Assembly: GCF_001949145.1 (NCBI RefSeq)
Contig: NW_019091440.1
Location: forward strand, 232,643-296,642
Direction of reading: 5' to 3'
Origin: Acanthaster planci
Lineage: Eukaryota > Echinodermata > Asteroidea > Valvatida > Acanthasteridae
Length of the DNA: 64,000 nt
In this document: piece after piece, positions 50,701 to 59,700 of the stretch
Numbering within the stretch: the first letter of the stretch is position 1
Layout of the letters: every line of letters starts with the position of its first letter
The notes under the pieces: model-generated
Database searches by the model: none
Told to the model about the DNA's origin: nothing
What the model saw: the letters and a program-made list of their open reading frames with translations, nothing else
Translations under genes and position numbers: made by a program

Positions 50701-53700
50701 ACCCAATTTTCTCTGAACCAGTCACAAGATGTATGTACAGAATGCAGGAAACTTTGGTTGGTGACCTAATTTTCCGTGAACCAGTCAGAAGATTTATAGA
50801 ATGCAGGACATTTTTAGTATCGTACCTGTAATTGACAATTTTCTGTGTTGAGAAGTTACAAAACCTGACCCTTCTTTACTCAAACATGTCTATATTTTTC
50901 CACTCTCTTACCTGCTTCTCCACGGGTATGGGCACCAAGGCGTACACTTCCTTGCTGGACGCCACAAAGATCCTCCCCTCAAAGTCGCCCACTATCTTCC
51001 CCGACTGGAATGGAATGGTCTGCTTCTGCTGTTGGTCTAAAACACTGTTGAGCAGAGATAATGGCCAAAAAGAGATATATTCGCGGTGCTACCGCACACC
51101 TATACATGTACAGTTTACTTGCTACCTCCACCAGGAAAAGCTTCAAATCTCATCAAAACAAAACTTCTTAACCCCTTCGTGCGGGGACGCGGACAGAGCC
51201 GCCGTAAAAATTGAGATCCTTAGCCCACTTTTCAGCTATTATTCTCGGCCCACACTCGAGCGAACACGGTGAAAGAAGGCAGACCCTGGCTCTTGTATAT
51301 ATGGTAATTGGTCTTTGTGCGTAGCCAAGAAATGAAAAGACCGAATTTGCATCATAATCACCAGCTTCAAAGCGTAATTCAAAGCGTGCAGAGCACGCAG
51401 GGCCACAAACCGAGAATCTGCGGTTTGGCCTTCGTGGCCAAGCGAGGCTGGAATTCTTGGAGTCGGCTTTTGGAAAGAAATTCCCGTGGTCAAGGGGTTA
51501 CGAAAGACGCCAGAAGAAACATTTTGGAAGGCAGGGCCACATGTTTGAAAAAAAAAATTAGGAGTAGATGTGTAACCAACCTATGGACTGTCAGGAATTC
51601 GTCGTCCATGGCAACCACATAGGGAAACAGATAGCTGACCCCGCGAACGTTCTCCGACCACTTCAGGGGCGGCCTCTGGGATATACCCGCCGACGTCACG
51701 AACATCCCAAGGGCACTGGGACCGGCCAATAGGAACTCTTCCTGCACGGCAGACATGAACATTCAGCATATCAAATCCATGTTACAATGTAACACTTCTC
51801 ACACACTCTCCACCGATATTTTTATTTGGGATGCAAGTTTACAAGTACTTATGCGATCGTATAATCTTTCCTTTTCCAGTTACATGCTTACTTCCGCATG
51901 ACTTCTTGTTTCAACAGGCTGAATTATTTAAATCGTCGGTTTTGCCACGAAGTGACGTATCGTGGATAGTTGCCACACCACAAACTGATGTATCGTGAGT
52001 ACAAAGTCTATGGACGGTATGTCACTTTGTGGAGTACCAAAACTATCCTATACGTCACTTTGCGGTGAACCCGACGAAATGACTCTTATTTCTAGTGATA
52101 AGTTTGCCACTGTCACCAAACGGCAAATATTTACAATTTGTGACTGTAATCCTGTGGTAAAGAAAATGGAAGCCAAGGAAGTGTGCAGTTGGTTACAATT
52201 TTGGCTACTGTTTAAAATGTACCAGCTGAACCCCTTGCATAAGGCCGAGTTAAAGCAAGCGTTACTTTGTGGTGTAAGATCAGACAATCATGCTACCAGT
52301 TCACAAGAAATAAATTTCAACTCTGGAGCACATTTCACTGCAACTGTTTTGAGGCTTCAACTTCGCGTCGCTTTCGCATTTGCCTTTAGTACGAAACAGC
52401 CTTAAGAAATTGGAGCAATTTTCGAATCTCCACGTGGATGGATGAATTACCACTGACCCCTCCAACAACCATCGCTGGCAATCACCATCCCTCCCCCGGC
52501 AACCCACCTTGCCAACTCTTTTGACGACGGGGGAGGTCGAGTCGGCATCGTAGGGGAACAGATCGGTCATTTCGCCCGTGCTGTAATTGACCATCACGTA
52601 CTGGGCGGTCATCGCAATGCAGATGCAGTAGCCGTCGGTACTCTGTCGAGTGGGAACAGAGAAATCATCGACCGTGTTTCAAAGGGTCCATTACTTTGCT
52701 ATGAAGTAGTGAAGTAAAATACATCATGTGCACAATTATGTGTGTAAAAGGCGTTAGCATAAGAACCATGTGAACCAATAGAGGGCGTGCTACATTCGTT
52801 TGCACTGCACTTCCTGGTTCAAAATGACGTCACACTTTTGGTATTCTATAGCCCTTGAAAATGCACCTCCAAGGCTCAATTAAACTTATTTTAAAGTTTT
52901 GTTTGGCTATTGATGTATTTGTGATGTTAGGTTGGTTGTTTTTTGGAGGGGGGGGAGGGAATTTTCATATTCATGAACAAAACTGTTATGTCATCCCAAG
53001 GAGAAAACCCTGATCTTCCGTTGATTTGTGCACACAAAATGCAAGGAATTCTTGACAGTCTGCTGGCCTCTGTTTCCTTTTCTTGGGTGCTTCGCTGTTG
53101 TGTAATAGGCCAACAAGAAACCCATTTTCAGAAATGTTTTCAAAACAGAAACTTTGGAATTCACAAGTTGACAGAGAAACCTATAAACTGAACTGACATT
53201 GGCTGACATTGTAGCAAGTTGTCCAGAAAAGCTTGAACAGATACAAATGATGGAAAAAACAACTCTTTCAATCACTCTTGACCCACAAAAGATGTCAAAG
53301 TAGTTTTCAAATACTTGGGAAGAGCATAAAGATGTACAAAAAGTGTGCCTTAGAAGAACAATGATCGCAGGGACTCTTTCCAATTAATGACGTCTTCATG
53401 CAAACTCAAAACAATCCACAAAATAACTGTCTTTTTTCAGAGATAAAACTATCTGTGATTTATATTCATTGTTCACAATGGTCAATGGTCCGCACCCCCC
53501 CATTGAGACTATGTCCAGGTGTTTCCGGCTAGGGTCACAATGCGCCCACACCCTGTTGAACTGGTGCTGAAATCCTCGGATCTGGAGTCTTACCAGATTG
53601 ACGGGGATGTCGTTGAGGGTGATCTCCTTGATGAAGACCACTTTGTCTTCGGTGACAGTGTAGACTTGCACTTGTCTCCGTCTGGTAGTCACAGCAATCT

Positions 53701-56700
53701 GGAAACGAAATTTGAGTGTTACAAATGTTTTAAGCGGAGGACTTTTTACCAAACAAGTGGTACCACTAGAAAGAAATTTTTAAATACTACAGTTGAAGGC
53801 GAGTCCCTCTCAAGCAAATATGCTACCGTTTGTGCACATTCTACTGAAAATTGGGTACACTCACCATGTGACACTTGCATGCCTGATCTATTACATGTAC
53901 ACGCATTTAACATGTATTAATGTGAATTCTTTCGGCTACAATGAGTAGATGATAAAAACAACCAGAAGTCTGTAACAAGTCTGTCTCAAGTCGAACCACA
54001 AGTCTGATCTCAAGCAGCCAGTAACAAACAAGGACAAAGGATTGCTTCTGTTGCCAATCATTTGAACAACCTGCGGATGGACCTGAGACTGAACGTGCTG
54101 CATGACTGATGGTGCACTTGTGCGGATTTGATTGAAATCTTGTAGATAATGCCATAGTGCAGATACAATGTAGCTGAAAACATGGGCTGCACCTAAATGA
54201 CTTTGGCTATGGCTATGGCTTGCAGATTCCACAGGTGCCTGTGTAATTTCCCAGCAGCAGCGGAAAAACAATTCAGAGACAGCTTATAGCACATCTCCTA
54301 AAATGATGCTGAATCAAATATTATCACCCCTAAGTGGTGGGTATATCTATTCCAAAATCTCTATTCGACTATTGAATGATTAACATATTTGAATATTCAT
54401 ACCTCCAAACTGAAGGGGTTGCTGGACCGGGGGTTGCTGTTAACACAGAAAGATGAAACCTAGGAGACAAATGGCAAGGATGGAACTTGAGAACATGGAT
54501 CTTGTAAGCTGAATGTGGGCCATCTGAATGTTTGTCATCTGATGGTTATTGTGAAGTTTTGCATTTTCAATCATCTTGAGTATATCACATTTCCCCTTAA
54601 AAGAGCAATACACATGTACTAAAGTGAGGTTCCAATCCAAGTTCCAATCTAGGACCATAAGAACCCTGTACCAGAATCCTAAAAAACTCTCAAATTGTCA
54701 ACATCTTTCTTCATTGTGACACTTCATCAGGTAAATGTATTCTTGTGTATCATGTTGGTTCGTTGTGAGGATATCCATCCATCACATCAAATACGGAAAA
54801 CCTTGGCATGGATTTCGTGGGACTCTTGCTTGCCGAGGGCATCGTACTCACCCCTTTGATTTTGGCTCCACTCATAATGGGCTGGAGAGAGAACGGATCA
54901 GAACAAATCATGAGATGAGTTGAGAAATGACAAGTTTAGGAGATTACTTCAAAAAGAGCCTTGTTCGTAAACAGACACAACTTGTGGTGCACCCTCAACA
55001 CTTGGCAAGATTCATAATTTTCCTTGCTCTGTTCCACATTACACTGATCACTGCATTCCCAGTCAGACTAGTTGCCAATTTCCACTGTCATCGTGAGCTG
55101 CCGACAGCTCCACCACCTACTTCTTCCCCACAGCTCCAAACGCAGTCTGATCAGAGACAGTCCCATCAATTGCTGCAAAGTCATGCAGCAACATGGCCAT
55201 CACACGCACGGTCACAAGTCAAATTGCAAGCCCGGTCGCAGATAACCCGGGGATAGAGCAATGACAAAGGGATGCTCCTATCACAGTTCGTTAGGACAGT
55301 CTGTGACACGAGACGTGATGACTTGTGACCGACAAGTGATGCATTCCACCGCGGTGAAGCACCAGGACACAGCTCTGATCAAGAAGCCTCAAACACCAGA
55401 GTAATCACTTTAACTGTTGGTGCCCATGTCTACGGATACGCTGCTTAAAAACTCAACTTAGTCACTCAATATCTCAACTTGACTACTGCTACATTCTGCT
55501 CTGGTACAGTCATTTGCAAAAGTTCGGGACCAGCCATACAAAATGCAATAACCTGAAGAAAAACCAAACTTACACCAATCAATCATGGCAACTTATGTTT
55601 GTTTTCAATATGTAACCTCGGTACCTGGGTTACACAGCTATTTGATGACATTTCCATGATTTGAAATGTTAACAGTCTAATATCTAGTGTGCCCTCCTTT
55701 ATTTCTGATTGCTTAGACTGGCTTTTATTACCCCATGCTGCCTTGCAGACAAATGTACAAGACCTGCCTTTGCAACAGAAATTTCATTCAAATGGGTATA
55801 CAGCACTGCACTGATGTTATGCACCACTGTAAAACATGTCAAGTAAGCATTCAATGAGACAATGTAATACAGGCCGAGTGACAGAAATACCAGTCAAATT
55901 CCAGGTGGTCTTAAACTTTTGCAAGTGACTGTATTGGGAAGATTTCAGAGGCACGCCAAGTATTTACAAAGACGGGATCCCGTCACTTTGGTGAAGAAAG
56001 AGGCGACACCCAAACTGGTGAAAATTTGTGCTTAAAACTGTTGAATAGCTAGTTCAGTTCATAAAAAAATCTGGTAAACACACCAGGTACTGTCTTTTTA
56101 AACAAAATTGAAACAAACGACTTATATACAAGCATCCTACAGTATAAGTAAACACATTCTAAGCAGCACAGAAGTTGGTTCTTGGATATAGTGCTTGGTA
56201 ACACAGCAACTTTTCATTTAACACACTCTGATTATGTTTAGAAGAATCCCTATGAATTTGAAAAACAAAAACAGTGAGTAGATTTGTTTTTCAGTTCTAG
56301 AATTTCTTGCAGTACATGTACATCGTGTTGGCCTGAGACTGTGGTTTTTAAACAGGCTTCCAAAATCACAGCTACAATCGGCTCGTCAGCATGCACGCCC
56401 ATGTGCTTTCCGTGGGCAAAGATCTAAACCTAGCCCTCGTCTTTGATTGTTGGAGGTCTCACCTCCAGATTAAACATGTTGAGCAGGCTGATGACGTTGT
56501 CGCACAGCACCAGGATTCGGGTCAGCGCCGAGGCTGCCTTCAACTGCTGGATGGGCTTTTTCTGCAAGAAACAATGAGCATGCACGTTTTGTTGGTTTTT
56601 TCACAGATATAGCGACTTTTTCTGCATTCCTTGCCACATTCCCCAGTGCCAAAACAGCAAGATGCGGGACACGTAGTCTCTATGGTAAATGGAAGAAAAT

Positions 56701-59700
56701 TCATAGATTTTTACACACATGCTGGCTGTGATAGATTGAGGGAATTGCCTTCCATACCACACTTTGAGTTTTGAAATATGGCTTGCAACATTTCAGATAT
56801 AATTAACAAATTTAAAATTATTCATCAGCCTGAACAGGCATTAATTTGCAATGAGCTTAAAATGGCATTGTTTTCTTTCTTCACTCCCTTGTTCCCAAAG
56901 TGAACAGATTAGCCTCGCTTTCAAATCAATATGGCCGACTTGAGAATAAAATCTATTGAGTGTGGTGCTTTGAAAAACTTGTAACAGCACACACTCACCA
57001 CCGCAAGGTACTTATGTGACTGCTTTTCACTGGAATACGTGATCTTCCCATTAGGTAGTGTCTTCTCTTCAACTAAGAAATGGATCACAAAGCTGCGACA
57101 GAAATACAACAGGTGAGGGTGAGAATTCACAGAGACATTCATTCTAAATTAAATAATTTCTAATAATTATATTTTATTCATTTATACAGTGCAAATTTCA
57201 CACAGGTATGTTCAAAGGCGCTGTACAACAAAGACATTATATGTGGTCGAGTGAATGGCAAACAAGCACACCTCAGGTGGTCGCCAAGCAACCAACATCC
57301 ACCTACATGTATATCTACAGACAGGAGACAATAAGAAGCAGTTACAGTTTTAGAGGTAGGAGGGAAACCCCAGAGAAGAAATTTCTGAGTAAAACCCACG
57401 GAATCAGGTAGGGACTGTAAACCTGATCCACATGCGGACTGAGCTGGGAATCAAACCCGGTGTGGCGGTCTCAGCTGTCTCCCGGTCTCAGCAGCCCCCC
57501 CTGACGTAGCCGGACATTTCAGCACGACACAAGCACGGTCTCGTTGGTCTTCCGTGCTGAGATGTCTGCATGACTAACTTGCACGATACTATAAGCGGTG
57601 CTATTGTCAAAGTTTGATGTAGGCCTATGTACAGTACACGTCACGTACAACGTGAAGCATGCATGGACTGCACTGCTCAGCACGCCACTTAAACGGACGA
57701 CTTTCCCATTGTGCGCAGAGATGGCATGACGTACTTTTACCACATTTGGTAAGGGGGACCACTGAGACCGGGAGACAGCTAAGGCCGCCACACCGGGCCG
57801 CAGGGATGGAAGGCAAGGGAAGGACTGTCAGTGCTTCACCGACCCGACTCCCCCAAAACGCAAACCAGCAATACTAGTACAGTACATGTATGTTTGGACT
57901 TAACGACAGCTATTTCACAATCTTTTCAAATACTTGAGTTGGTAAGTTGCTCAACTTACCAACAATCAGAAGATTAAAAAGGCAAGACTACAAAATAAAA
58001 ACATGTATACATACATGTACCACAAAAGTACTAAATTTTGTGAAACTAAAAGACTGCTACACTAGACTTCTACACAGTACACACACATTATTAACAACCA
58101 ACCATTTGATGCATACACTAAACAAAGAAGTTATAAAGGCAGTTCAGTATTTAATTGTGAACAACAAATACATGCGCACTAGGTCTCCCCCAGGTTGCAA
58201 GTGGAATAAAGCTTAAAGTACAAGAGATTTACAGCTTCGGACACAGAGCTACGTATGATAAATCACCCAAGGCATTAACTTGTGAAAGAGAAATGCCTTT
58301 CAGCATAAACGTGCATGACTAAAGCTTCTTCTCTTTACAGTAGATAACCCTTCTGGACGGTTCTTATCAAAAAGAACAATTGCGAGGAGTGCTTGAAGGG
58401 TAAAACTTAGAAGTTGAGGGCTTTCATCCCGATCGTAAGTAAAGTTTGGACAACATTTGGAATCTTCTTACGTGCATGGTACTTCAGGGGTGTGAGTGAC
58501 CACTTAAAATTAAAGCTGAAAACAGCTAGCAAAAAGCTGACATGTAAAAAGTTCTCATACTATTGTACAGACCTGGTGGACAAAAAAGCTGAAATCAGCT
58601 AAAAAGCTGGATTCTCACACCACTGGTACTTACCAGTCGCTGGTGCCGATGTACAGGTTTTTCCCACAACATTCAATGCACTCAATCTGTGGAAGAAAAA
58701 AAATCACAAAAAGATGGTATTAGGATACGGTGCATTGAATGACAGATCTTCAAGATCATTCCTTTTATTCTTAAAAGAAAAAAAATCAAAGGCAAGAATT
58801 TCATATAGGACCATCACAATTTTGAAAAAGGGGCTTGTTACCTCAGGAGAACAGGTTTCTATGAAGTGCCGGCCGTACGTGTAGGGTTTGTCTTGTTTGT
58901 GTTACAACACTCCAATAATAAAAATTCTGATAGTCCATTACGGAGTTCTTTCCAATTTGGGGGAGGGGGGATGGTGGCAAGAAAAGGGGAGATTCGGTAC
59001 CTAACAGGAACAGATTTACACAGCAGGATAAACTCGCCGGTGTTCTTGACATATGGAAATTGTGATGGTCCAGCAATATGGAAATTTTTCTAGGGCTAAT
59101 TAAAAAATCTCACATCACCATAATACACAGTAGTATTTGGTGTGGGCAGCAACCTGCATATGTACATGTACATGTAGGTCTCCTGTGGATTTTTACATTT
59201 GTAAAACTTGAAGAGACCATGCAACAGAAACAGAATCCACTGCTGTATTCTACTTAACCTTATTTTATTGGTTTGCTATTTTTATCTGTGTTTTGGGGGC
59301 CTTTTGGTTATGCTAACATGGATTTGCAAATTCATGAGAAAAAACTGTGATGTACAAAACTGTAATTCAAGGTACTAAATCTCAATGTTCAATAGAATTG
59401 TGCACAAAAATTGCTTGATTTTTAATACTTTGCTGTTGAAAATTTTCATTTCCTTTTAAAGGCGATTTATTGTAGTAAGTCCAGTCCGGCAATTTATTAA
59501 CCCTAACCCTCCTCAATCCTCCAAAATCCTTCGGGCAATTTTGGAGGATTGAGGGTGAATGGCAAAAGTGCATGGCTGATTGCAAAGGATGCCATGCATG
59601 AAAGTCAAGGGTTAGATCTTGTGTTGTTTTGCTTTGTCCGGCATAAATTCAGCCCAGTATTTCTTTTGAATCAACCACATTGCTCAAGAATGCCATTCAC

